Assembly (NCBI GenBank): GCA_027625915.1
Contig: JANTQA010000012.1
Location: 248,001-312,000 of the forward strand
Direction of reading: 5' to 3'
Length of the DNA stretch: 64,000 bases
DNA from: Anaeramoeba flamelloides
Taxonomy: Eukaryota > Metamonada > Anaeramoebidae
The notes under the pieces are model-generated. The model saw nothing but the letters and a program-made list of their open reading frames with translations. It searched no databases and had not been told where the DNA came from. The position numbers and the translations under genes were made by a program. Positions 22,430-33,164 of this stretch are shown here, in pieces (the stretch's first letter is position 1; the number at the start of each line of letters is the position of its first letter).

Positions 22430-22950
22430 TGATAAAGAAAAAAAAAATATTTTGGAATCGAGCAAGTTCCAAATTTTTATTGGTTGAAAAAACAAAAAAA
22501 AAAAAAAAAAAAAAAAAGCAAATTAGAAAAAAAAAAAAAAAAACAAAAAAGCAAGTTAGAAAACAAAAAAAAAAGAGTTTTTCAAATGCAGTTGGTAAAA
22601 AATCAAAAAAAAAAAAACAACAGTCAATTTTTATCAAGAACACTCATTAAAACAGACACAATCCTTTTATTTAAAATTATGTCGTTTAATTATTTCTAAG
22701 AAATCGTGAATGCTTCTTTGAGAGGGAGTTGTTTAATAGCTGTCATTTTTTTCCTTTTTGATACAATCTTTTTTGATCGTTCCAGTTTTTGTTTTTGTTT
22801 TTGTCTTTTCTTTTTATTTTCAAGTTCTGCATACCAACTAGTTTCTGTCCTTCGAGTATTAGTAGGTAACCACTTGATTTTTCTCCTTAGTAACTCTTCT
22901 TCCCAATAAATTGGAATTTCAACAAGGGAAAAAATAGAAAAAAATAAAAA
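22430..22950 (-). mobile_element. Tail-sharing SINE-like element, copy 2 (open reading frame kept)
   Basis: On the minus strand from about 22945, TATTTTTTCCC leads into an open frame of about 70 codons: YWEEELLRRKIKWLPTN, then AELENKKKRQKQKQKLE and a Lys-rich tail with PLKEAF. The homologous frames at about 9430 and 56050 have stops. A T-rich 3' body follows, matching the other copies; the last part runs into the hairpin array. I cannot assign a function to the peptide. It could be an element protein or a captured host exon. Confidence 0.5.
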
Positions 22951-23418
22951 ATAAATAATTTATCAAAATATTCCCCCTTCTTTGTTATCTGTCTTTTATT
23001 CAATCCCACATTCAAGGTGTGGGTATACCTACCAAGGCACATGAAACTTTCAAACTTGTAAATCAAAAAATAGTCAAAGTAAACAATCCAATTTCTCATT
23101 TTCCTATTCATTAATGAAAGTTTTTCTTTCAAGTTCCTGGAAATATAACAGCCATTATTTGTTGAAAAAACCAAAGATCTTGTCAAAAATTAATTAGAGA
23201 TCACAACCACAACTAATATGGTTTTTCTTGGTGTTATTTTCAAATTTATAAAAATAAATTTAATCTCAAAGTTTCCAAAATAAAGAGACTAAAATTAATA
23301 TAACTCAAAATTATAAATGATCAAATGATATTGTGAAGATCTTGGTTTTTTTCAACGATTAATACAATTGTTAAATAAATATTTGAGAATCTGAAATTGG
23401 AAAATTTTTCAATCTTAA

Positions 23419-24343
23419 GGGATTAGCGTCGACCAAGGAGAAGCCTAGGATCAAAGTATGTTGTTATTGGACCTAACCACATTAGTGCTACATGGTTCAA
23501 ATGTCTCTAAAAAATCGATTAGTCAAGTAATAATATTTGTTGATCTCATCAATTAAAAATGATCCATGTATTAGTAAAAAACCCAACAATTTCAGAATAA
23601 AATCTGCATTTTGCCATAAATTTAAAGGTTGAATTATCAATATTCAGACTCTAAAGTAATAAAATATCTTTCTTAAATTTGTGGCGAAATGTAAATTAGT
23701 TTACTAAAAAATTCGTTTTTTTTTAAAAATTAAATAATTAACCAATAAATTTTTTTTGACAAATTATTTCTCAAATCATGCAAATATATTGATGCTATAA
23801 GTACCTTTATCAAAAGCAAACAAAACTAATCAGTCTTTGTGCTTTTGTGTTGATGATTATTGAGTTATTCTTTGAAATTCAAAAATGATAAAAATAGTTA
23901 CTTTTGGAAGTTCTAAAGATAAATTATTAAATACTGGAATTCTGTATTCTGGGTTTCTATTTTTAGATTTGGAAAAGAAATTAAAAAAAAAAAATTCCAA
24001 AATGAAAAACTTTTTAATAGTGATCCTTAGTAAAAAATGGAATAATTTATTGTGTAATAAGATTTATAATAGATTTTTGAGAGTCACAGAAAATATTTAT
24101 ATCATGACGTAGTACTGGTATTTGAATTATAAATGGGATTTTATTTCACTACATTTTTCAATTCCTTTTAAAAAAAAGTCACAAATTACAACCTACTTCT
24201 TTGGGGACTATTTATTGTGAAGAAAAAATCTGGAAAAGGAAGTGAAAATTTTTACCCACTTAGGATTCAAATACCAGTAATATCATTTACACCCAATTAC
24301 AGTATACTTTGATTCTAGAGAAATCTATGGTGACGCTAATCCC
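23419..24343. mobile_element. TTAA-flanked element GGGATTAGCG, copy 1 (925 bp)
   Basis: Ends are GGGATTAGCGTCGACCA and the complement of GGGATTAGCGTCACCA, with TTAA on both sides (23415-23418, 24344-24347). Intron 1 has a continuous homologous flank (near 13500) without the insert. A second copy is at 46606-47365. The short conserved frame inside (KIVTFGSSKDKLLNT) is not long enough to call a gene. It is non-autonomous; the TTAA target recalls piggyBac, but the terminal bases differ. Confidence 0.7.
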
Positions 24344-24779
24344 TTAATTGAGAAAAAGACAAATAAAAGTTAAACAAACCTATTTCTCATTGGGGGAATT
24401 GGAACTTTCAAAAATTATAAATGGAAGGGATCTAAAAAGGGGTTTTTCAAAAATTGAGTTTCTTGTTTTCAAAAACCAAAAAGAGAGATTTTTTTGATTT
24501 TCTTTGGGAATTTTAAACACAGATTTGAAAAAAAGAAATTAAACTCAAGTAATTGGTTAATTTTTTCTCCCTTTTTTGATTTTAAATCTCAATCTTGGAT
24601 CTTATTTTTGGATCTTATTGTTGGAATATTCTTCTTTTTTTTTTCTTTTCTTCTGTCAGAACTATTTCACCCAGTTTTTCTCTTGGATAAAAAAAAAATA
24701 AAAAAAAGAATATTATCTTCGAAAAAAAAAAAAGAAAAAGAACCTAAAAGAAAAAAGAAAAAAAAATTTAAAAGTTTAC

Positions 24780-25407
24780 CATCATAATTAAAACCAAAAG
24801 AATATAATTCCCCATCAGTTTTCAACATAAGTGTATGTTCCGATTGACAACCAAATACATTAGCAACGTTTTCATGCAATTTTTGGATATATGTATAATC
24901 TTCTATAATTTCTGGTTTTCCCAACTTGCCATTTCTCGAATCACCACACCCAAAAAGAACATTTGTTGTTTTGTCTAAAAAAAATGAACAGTGACCACCA
25001 CAACAGATTTGTTCAATGTTTTGCTCTTTTAAAGGTTCAATTAAAGTTGGTTTTTTGACTTCTTTTTTGTTGGAGATAAAACCAAGTTGTTTGTATTCAT
25101 TTTGACCCCAACCATATACCTTGGGTTTTTCTTCATTTGAGAGCGCAGTCAAATGATAATAGCCAGAAGCAATATTTTTCATTGGTGGTAGGTTTTCAAT
25201 TGCTTTTAACTTTTCAGGATAATTCTCTTTTTTAGTTTGGTATAGTTTGCCTTCGGAACTCAAAAAGACAATTTCATTATCATTATCTACAACATCAATA
25301 ATCTTTGTAACTTCTTCTGGAAAGGTTTTTATTGTTTCCAAGGTTTCGAATTTGTCAGTTTGTTTGGTTTTTGCATTTAGATCACCAAGAGATTTAATAT
25401 TGGACAT
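24780..25407 (-). CDS. RCC1-BTB gene 2, exon 1
   Basis: ATG at 25405-25407. The exon encodes 209 residues plus one base of Gly210 before the donor GTAAAC at 24779. RCC1 blades include EIVFLSSEGKLYQ, NIASGYYHLTALSN...VYGWG, QICCGGHCSFFLDKTTNVLFGCG and VFGCQSEHTLMLKTDGELYSFGF. The 628 nt plus the 1088 nt of exon 2 are in frame. Its upstream flank resembles that of gene 4, not those of genes 1 and 3, so genes 2 and 4 are sister copies. Intact; the same possible scaffold or adaptor role as gene 1 applies. Confidence 0.85.
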
Positions 25408-28260
25408 TAAAGTTAATTTTGGGAAATTATTGTTTTTTTTTTTTGGAATCTTATTGGAGATTTGGAATTTGGTTTGGCTATATTGGAATTTGATTTGTTT
25501 TGGGTTTTTAGAGAAAAATAAAAAGAAGGAAAAAAATGAAAAAAATTCTTTGAAGAAAATATGAATAACATTTGTTACAATTCAATTCATTTCTTATTAG
25601 GCATTTAACTGTGAAATATTTTGAGAACCATTTAATTTATTATTAAAAAAAGGTCTTTATTTGTTTCCTTTTTGATTCCTGTTTTTTTAATTTGTCTTTG
25701 AAATAAATACTATTTAAAACTTTTCTAACTAGACCTCACAATGTTATGAAAAGACTCAAAAACAAATAACAGTTTCTTTGTAAAATTGAAAAAACAAAAT
25801 CTAGAGCTATCAAAATATAAAATCCAGAAATTTATTGAAAGTCAATAAATTTAAGGACTGTGTTTAGTAAATCACCTGTTTGTATCAAGAACCTTTTTGG
25901 ATCTAATCTTATTTAAATTATGAAGTCAGATTGATCAAACTATTCTCAAATTTGTATCAAAAAAACAATTTAAATTTAAATAAAACTTTCAAATTCCAGA
26001 AGTAATTTTTCGATATCTAAGACTGGGGCATATTTATCAAGAAAAATGAAAACAAAATTGAAAAATAACCAAGATTTTCTTGCCTATTAAATGATGATCA
26101 TTTCAAACATTTACAATAAACAACTCTAACTTTTGAAGATCATATTATATATATGATTTTTCACCATTATATGACTTGAATTGTTTGATTGCCATATAGA
26201 ATCAAAACAATTTTACAAAAGAAGAAGTGTGACTTTCTCTTAGTTTTTTGGTCTTTTATATTGATTCTTTTGGTTTTTTAATAAAATTAAAGTTCCCAAC
26301 AATGCTTTCAAGCATTATATTTACGAGATTTGATTTTTGAAGAGAACCTCGGGTTACAAATACTCCAAACTTTTGATTTATTTTTGTATTACAATTTTTT
26401 TTTTTATTAAAATCGATTTTCTCTAAACATCATTGTTCCGTTCCTTTCAAGTTAAATTTATTTGGTTATGTGATAAAGTTTTTATTGTGTTTTGTATCTA
26501 ACAATCCAAATTAAAATTAAATTTGAAAAATTTGTCAGATTTTATGATTTAATTAAAACAAATTTTTGTTTTCAAATTGAAAATATCTTTCTTTTTTTAT
26601 TATGAATCGAAGGATTTTGGTCCATTATATTCAATACCAAAGAATTTACAAGCCTTTTTGCAAATTTTAACCAAACAAGAAAATAACAAAGAATAATTCC
26701 AAAATTTTCATAACTTTTCCTATTTTTTATCTCTTAGATGAAGATGATAAACTCTCTTAACTTAATCCAAATATTATAAATAAATCATTGAAACTTCTCA
26801 GTAATGGGCCAAGGTTTTTCATTTCCATTGAAGAAGTAATTTTCTCAAAACCATGTTTTTTTCCCAATCTTCGTTTTAATTTTTTAGAAACAACAGAAAT
26901 CACAGAAATGAGGAACTGATAATTTTGATAGTATTAGTTCATTTGTTGCTTCTTCGATCTTATTAGAAAATAAATAACCATGAGAAAATGAACACCTACC
27001 AAACTATGAAAAAAATACTAATTATTTGAATTTCTTTTTCAAATTCTGCCTTTAAAAATGATTTTCAATGAATAAATTGATCAATACAATTTGTAACCAA
27101 AGTCTCTCATCTATTTTCAAAATAAAATCGGTATTTTTTTCCTTCTTTTTCAGCATATCACCTAATTTGTTACCCAATAGAATACCTTAGTTCAAATCAA
27201 TTTTGAAGGAAGAATCCTTGATATTTTTAATATATTTTTGATTTTTATGAAAATATTAAATTAAGAATTAAATTCATCGAAAAGTTTTTATGTAATTTTA
27301 TCAATATTTGGTAATATTTTATGTTTCTTTTTAATTTAATTTAACTCTATTACTTGGAATATAAATTTTTCAATTTGATTTTCCTTTTTACAAATTTATT
27401 TTTTTAAATAATATAACTTTTTCAAATCACTACTATCTTTTGTTAATATTTATTGTTGGTTTCTTGTATAGGTTAATGAATAGGTCTACTATGAAGATAA
27501 AAAAATAACAATTGTAATTTTGAAACACATGATCAAAATAGCATGTAAGTATTATTTTGACAATAGTAGAACATCATGGTTTTTTATTTTTTATAAATTT
27601 TTAAAAAGATTGGTATATTAATGAGTGTTATATAGAGTCAAAAGATTTAAAATTTCAAGATTTTCTTTTTCAAAGTAATTTGTGATAATATATGAACGAT
27701 TCACAAAAAAATTAAACAATCAAAAAATGGATTTTGAGATAGTATAAAAAAGAAGGAATTTAGATTTGGAAAGGGGTTAATTTCATTAATATAATAATAA
27801 CAAATTAAACTAATCATTTTTTTTTTTTTTTTTAGAAAACTAAATTAAGATTCAAATACTTCTGATGACTATATCTGTTAAGATACTCTTTGAATTAGAA
27901 GTCTCAAATTTAGTCACTTCAAAATTCTCTCTTTAATAGATTTGATGAGATTTCATCTAACCCTTTACAATAAACCAACTAATCATTTTTTTGTTATACT
28001 CTCTCCTAAATTTTGAACAAATAAATAAATTATAAGTATTGATGATTATTTATTTTTTTGTTTTGTGAGTATTTTTATTTATAAAAAAAGTGTTAAAATT
28101 TCAATTAGTTTATTTTTTTAATTGGGTATTTCTTCTCTAATTGATTAAATAAGAATTTTTTTTACAAGAATTGAATTTTAGGTAAATTAAAAATTTTTGA
28201 ATTGGGGTTTAGTTGAAAAGTTAAACAATATCTAAAAATAATAAAACAACAAAATTGCCA
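25408..28260 (-). other. Duplicated block upstream of gene 2
   Basis: This block is collinear with about 45789-48960 upstream of gene 4 (for example ACAATAAACAACTCTAAC near 26110 and 47505, and AACACATGATCAAAATA near 27525 and 48905). It is the empty-site reference for the insertions at 46247 and 46606. It may contain relics of another gene (see 26757-26935). The rest is featureless. Confidence 0.6.
26757..26935 (-). pseudogene. Unrecognised coding-like relic in the duplicated block
   Basis: The minus strand is open for about 55 codons: VVSKKLKRRLGKKHGFEK, ITSSMEMKNLGPLLRSFN, DLFIIFGLS, then stop. The paired block at about 48150-48300 keeps the peptide up to MEMKNL and then shifts frame. Further downstream, CKKACKFFGIEYNGPKSF is readable near 26640. 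This suggests an old intron-containing gene, but no family is recognised and chance cannot be excluded. Confidence 0.3.
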
Positions 28261-28274
28261 TTTCAAACAGTCGT

Positions 28275-28379
28275 GTCGTCAAGTTCCGTAGAGTGCCTAG
28301 GTTTTTTTTACTTTTTGGAATGTAAAGAAAATTACAAAAATTTTCTTTTTATTTCTTAAATTAAAAAAAACCTAACGAC
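28275..28379. mobile_element. Hairpin cassette GTCGT...ACGAC (105 bp)
   Basis: The cassette starts GTCGTCAAGTTCCGTAGAG, contains one type C/B hairpin around CTTTTTGGAATGTAAAG, and ends CCTAACGAC. It interrupts a LINE fragment at the same LINE position as the cassette near 53955-54045 (right flank AAAAAATATTTAAA in both). Confidence 0.65.
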
Positions 28380-28800
28380 AAAAAATATTTAAACTGGAAA
28401 ACTTCAATAATAATTCATAAATTTAAATCATTTTACTAATTGTTTAAATAGGTACTTGTATGTAACAAATGAAAATAGAAATAGAAATTCGGTTTTATCT
28501 AAAGAAAAGTTCCATATTGATATCATAGAAGATTTCAATCATACTTTTGGAATAGTATATTGGTTTTTTTAATTTAAGAAATAAAAAGAAAATTTAAGAT
28601 ATTTTATGTTTATTTCAAAAACTTAAAAAAAAAAACAGAACAATGCCAGTTTGATATAAAAAATCAATAAATCTTGAAGTCTGAATTTTATGAAAATAAT
28701 AAAACAATTAATAATATCTCTGATATTATTTATTCCGAAAATTTATCATTAATATTATCATTAGCTAGCAATAATAAAAATTGTTATTACAGTCAAAATT
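28380..28800 (+). mobile_element. LINE family 1 C-terminal fragment
   Basis: Readable pieces are KKYLNWKTSIIIHKFKSF, NRYLYVTNENRNRN, DIIEDFNH and NNISDIIYSENLSLILSLA, matching the LINE C-terminus at 6950-7260. A type B hairpin module (about 28560-28635) is inserted within it. No 5' portion is present upstream. Confidence 0.6.
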
Positions 28801-28823
28801 TCTAGAAAATATATTAGAGATTA

Positions 28824-29017
28824 CAGTCAGTTCCACTTTTAAGGCACCAACTTTTAATGAAATTTAAGGCATAAAAAAATCTCAAATTAAGGCACAAAAT
28901 TTGTAATTTTTTTTTTACAATTTATTTTACTAGAATCTGAATTTTGTGCCTTAATTTGAGATTTTGTTTTGTGCCTAAAATTTCGTAGCAGTTTAACCTT
29001 CAAAGTGGAACTGACTG
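28824..29017. mobile_element. Mariner-like MITE, copy 2 (194 bp)
   Basis: Same palindromic element as at 16671-16866: CAGTCAGTTCCACTTTTAAG at the left and its mirror at the right, with TA flanks at 28822-28823 and 29018-29019. It is more diverged in the right arm. Confidence 0.7.
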
Positions 29018-29039
29018 TAAATATTTTTTTTAAAAATTA

Positions 29040-30592
29040 CCTTTACATGATTTTATTCATGCTTTTCTTCACATCATTAATAATTTCAATACCAATATCC
29101 ACAAATAAAAAAATTTAGAACAAAGGTTGAAAGTCGGTAATTTGTGTTTGAATAAAACTATATCGTGTATCTATTTTTTATATTTTATATTTTTCTGATT
29201 TCAAGTACATAAATGTTAATGATTTTTGTGAAAAAATACTTTGTGTCTGAAAAAAAAAAATAAATAAAAACTGTTATATTTTTGAAATAATTTATTCTAT
29301 ATTTGATAGATTTTTATTAAAGTTAAAATACTTTCAAAATATATTATAAACACTCAATTGAGAAAATAAAATATAAAAGATTTTTTATGATTAAATTTTA
29401 AAAAAATCTTGATAAAACCTTGAAAATTGGATTTTCTCAACTTAAAATGTTAAATATCTTGAAAAATAATTTTTGATTACAATATCTTTTATTAACCACT
29501 AGTGTTTATTAAAAGAAAAGTTAATAAAAAGTGAAAAAGTATCAAATTTTTAAATTTTTTTTGATTATTTTTTAAATATTTTTTTCATAATTTTTTCATG
29601 CTGGTATGTGTCTGTATGTGTTCAAAACCTCAAATTTCGGAAATTATTTTTAAGTTTATACAATATTTTCTGAATTTAAATTCTATTTTGGTCAATTTTG
29701 CTTTAATTTTATAAATTATTCTTTGTAAAAAGTAAATTAATTTAAAAAAAAAATTGTGACTTATTTATTTGTACAAACCAAAAATGATGATTTTAACAAT
29801 GATAATTATTTTTACTCTTTTCAAAAATAATGAAATGTTTGATATTTTTTACTTCAAAATGTAGATTTGTTTTTATGATTACAAGAGTAAATATATAATG
29901 ATATAAAAAAAAGAGTTTCTATAATTATAGTAATAAATAAAAGAGATCCAAGCATTTATCCAAATTTTGGTACTAGTATACGAAACTCACTTTTTGGTTA
30001 TTGAGTTAAAATAAAAGTTCAAAAAAAATCGTTTGGCGAACCCAATATCTTTTTTTCAACAATTATTTTTTTTATAAAATTGAAATATTTGGATTTAGCA
30101 AACTATTTTTTGATTCAAATTATTAATGGTCTATTAAGATAATCAGATATTAGATTTATGATGAATAAAATTTTGGGTAAATGCATGGAACTTTTGATTT
30201 ATCTCTGAAATTGTAAATATGTCTATTTTTTACAACATTTATATTTATACTTGTAATTACGAGACAGCTTAAAAAACTTTTTTTTTTTTCAGAAAAATTG
30301 TCACAAAAAAATTTTCAAAATCAAAATAAAATAGTAATTTATTACTTTCAAATTTTTAGAAATTATTCTTTATTTATTATCTTCTTTGACATTCAATCAA
30401 ATATTAAAATTTCTTTAAATAATTTATAAAAATCCAAAGTTTAATAAAATGAGAAAAATAATAAATAAAAGTAATAAAAATAAAAATATATATTAAATAA
30501 ATGATTGCTTTATTAAATTTGAAAAAAAAATAAGATTTGAATCTGTAAAGTATTATTCCTCTAAATTAAAATAACAAATTTGTTTGATATAA
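29040..30592 (-). other. 3' flank of gene 3 (flank type A)
   Basis: Homologous to 880-2055 and 49270-50440. It carries an extra segment (about 29870-30240) not obvious in the others. A candidate AATAAA signal is at 30509-30514. No gene is present. Confidence 0.55.
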
Positions 30593-31687
30593 TTATATTT
30601 TTGAATATTTTTCAAAAATATCCATCATTGGAATTGTGGGATTTAATTGATAATATTCAACAATATCTTCAAATTCTTCTTTGATGAATTCTTGGTCTGT
30701 GTCTGCAGTGATGGGTAGTTCGTCAGTGTATAAAAATGAAATTAATAATTCAATGGTTTCTAATGATTTGCCAGAATAATCTTTGACCTTATGTAAATTT
30801 TCTTCAATATTTTGAAACATATTCAAAAATAATCCACTTCTGGCTGCTAAGATAAATTTATGAATATATAATTCTTCTTCTTCATCTTCTTCTTCATCAT
30901 CTTCTTCTAGGTCATTTTTCACAACAAGTTTAAAATCAGAAGTTTGTTCATCAAATAATAATTGTTTTAAATCATTTGTTAATAATTTGGTTTTTTTGTG
31001 CATTTTGGATTCCAAAATGATTTAAAATTTCATTTGTTCTTTTGAGATTGATCATTTCATCACAATAAATCCATTTTAACAAATCTTGAATTTCATTTAA
31101 TTTGCAATTTGATTCCAAATATTTTTTGATCAAATCAAATGTTTTTCCAATCCTTGTTTCAATTAATATTTTATGAACTGGGATATTTTGGATATTACAA
31201 TCAGAAAAGTATCCATTTTTTAATAAATTTTCAAGATCTTGAGTCAAATATGAATTTGATTGTAAGAAGAATATTAAATTTTGATCACAGCATTTTATTT
31301 GATTATAAGTTGAAAGATCATTGGTTAGATTATTTCCTGTTTGAATTTTTCTAATTACTGGTGAATTACTGGAATTAGAATCATTAAATTTTCCCTGAAC
31401 CCAAATTTCATTATCTTGTGTTAATATTGCAAACAAATCATAACCACAATTAACATCTTGAATGATTGTGTTATTATTTTTAAATTGTGGATATTGTTGA
31501 AACTTTGTTAAATCACTTCCAAACCCTGTCATTTGAGTAGTACCAGTTACATAAAGCTTTCCATCATTTGTCAGAATAGAGGTTAATCGGTATGCAAGTC
31601 TGATTTTTGAAATGTCTTCAACAGGGAATTCAAGTTTGATTTGGGTTGGTGTTAAAGCATGATCTTTGTGTCCTAATCCTACTTCAC
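30593..31687 (-). pseudogene. RCC1-BTB gene 3, exon 2 (single frameshift)
   Basis: The acceptor AG is at 31689-31688 and the junction reads GGEVGLGHKDHALTP with exon 1 at 36498-37122. The exon is intact except that a T run at 30991-30997 has seven bases where the paralogs have six. This shifts frame between the two BTB segments (FGIQNAQK), so translation would stop soon after and lose the main BTB/POZ domain. All else, including stop and acidic run (DLEEDDEEEDEEEE), is preserved. A very recent mutation, a sequencing homopolymer error, or frameshifting are all possible. Confidence 0.75.
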
Positions 31688-32071
31688 CTTTTATTTTTTT
31701 TTTTAATTATGTATTTTTTTGATCGTAGAATTTTTATTTTATTTTTTATTTATTTTTTATTGATTAGAAAAGAATTAATTAGATTTAATTATTTAAATTA
31801 ATTGGATTTATTTGGGGAAATATAAAGAAATAACAAAGAATAAATTTTTATTTTATTTTTATTATTCTTGATATAGGGGTAATATTAATCACGACTTATG
31901 GAATTTGAATTTTTTTTTATTTTTTTCAAAGTAGTGTAAGAGCGCAATAGAAAAAAGTTGGGCGTAATAGATAGTAATATGGTAAATAGGTTTTCCATAA
32001 TTTAAATGAAAACAGTAAACTTTTTGATTTAGATCAATTCTTTAAAATTAAAAAAAAACTGATTAATTTTT

Positions 32072-32351
32072 TTTATTATTATTGAAGAAGTGTAATTTAC
32101 ACTCTAGGTTCCCTTATACTTAAATTTCCTTTCAGACATTTAAGCCTAAAATCCCAGATTTCACGATTATTAATTAATGAAAATAGTTTCAAACTATCTA
32201 GATTTGAAATTAATTCCTTAAGATTTAATTTTTTTAATTTGTTATGAAATATTAATCTATCTTCTTCATAGGAAGGACGTGCCCATAAAAAATGATCAAT
32301 ATTTTTTATAATTACCTTTTGTTCATATTTTAAACATAAAGGACAAAATTT
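32072..32351 (-). mobile_element. LINE family 2, antisense copy, 3' part
   Basis: The 3' tail (complement of GTGTAATTTACACTTCTTC and TTAAATTTCC) and the C-terminal coding end (KIDHFLW-like) read on the minus strand. The copy continues at 33165 after an 813-bp insertion flanked by ATAAAGGACAAAATTT. Confidence 0.7.
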
Positions 32352-33164
32352 GATTTTTTATACTTTTTACCTTTTCGAAATTTCACTTCTTAAGTTGTTT
32401 GGGTTCCTCCTCTTTTTGTTTTTTAAATGTTTGGGAGGCAAAAGGAATAAAAAATCATTATAAGAATTGGTGGACTTGGTCATGACTAACCTAACCAAAC
32501 TTGTTAATGATCAGATCTAAAATGAATTGGTAATTTCAGTAAATAAAAAAAAATTCAAATTCAAAAAAAATTAAAAAAATTATCTCTTCCTTATTTAGAA
32601 AAATTAATAAAATTTAATCAACGAACAAACAATAAAATTAACTGGAATTCAAAAGATTTAATTGAATTAAAAAAGGAAATCTATAAATACACATATACTG
32701 AATTATTGAATTCCAAGAGCTGGAAAGTGCAAAAATACTTCACAATAATTAAGAAACCAAAATTCATTATTTACAACTCAAAAATATCTAAGTTATCCAT
32801 CAAGTTCAACAATCCTAAAGTTTAGGACATTTACCAATTGCTTAAACAGATATTACTATGTAATTAATAAAAATTCAAATAAATTTTGTCCTTTATGTTT
32901 AAAATATAAACAAAAGAAAGTTATAGAAAATATTGATCATTTTTTGTGGGTATGACCTTTCTATGAAAATAATAGATTAATATTTCTGAATAAATTAAAT
33001 GAAAAAAACATCAATGAATTAATTTCAAAACCATAACAGTTTATTATTATTTTCATTGGTTAATAATCGTGAAATCTATGATTTTACGCTTAAATTTCTG
33101 AAAGGAAATTTAAGTATAAGGACAACTAGAGTGTAATTTACACTTCTTCAATAATAAAAAAAAA
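32352..33164 (+). mobile_element. LINE family 2, 5'-truncated sense copy inserted in the antisense copy
   Basis: A 16-bp duplication, ATAAAGGACAAAATTT, lies at 32336-32351 and 33165-33180. Coding remains include KWEKLTGIQKI-like, NSKSWKVQKYFTIIKKPK, NRYYYVINKNSNKFCPLC and NIDHFLW. The element ends with the shared tail and an A-rich run. Its SWKV site is uninterrupted, unlike three other LINE copies in the window. The first 180 bp are of unclear origin. Confidence 0.75.

Larger units (their letters stand above)
19034..24779 (-). other. Intron 2 (5.7 kb)
   Basis: The donor is GTAAAC at 24779-24774 and the acceptor follows a T/A-rich tract. Contents are a 1.15-kb foldback (19506-20658), a LINE 3' fragment (20680-21960), a hairpin array (21960-22400), a SINE-like element (22430-22950) and a TTAA element (23419-24343). 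The terminal 400 bp near exon 1 match intron 1. Stretches at 19034-19505 and 22960-23415 show no further feature. Confidence 0.75.

Noticed and set aside
22425-22699. Lys-rich and Phe-rich frames around 22.5 kb
   Set aside because: They are translations of poly(A)/poly(T) stretches in the SINE-like element body.
23885-24112. Conserved ORF KIVTFGSSKDKLLNT shared with 47032-47232
   Set aside because: Similarity is that of two copies of one non-autonomous element; the frames diverge outside a short stretch and carry no recognisable domain.
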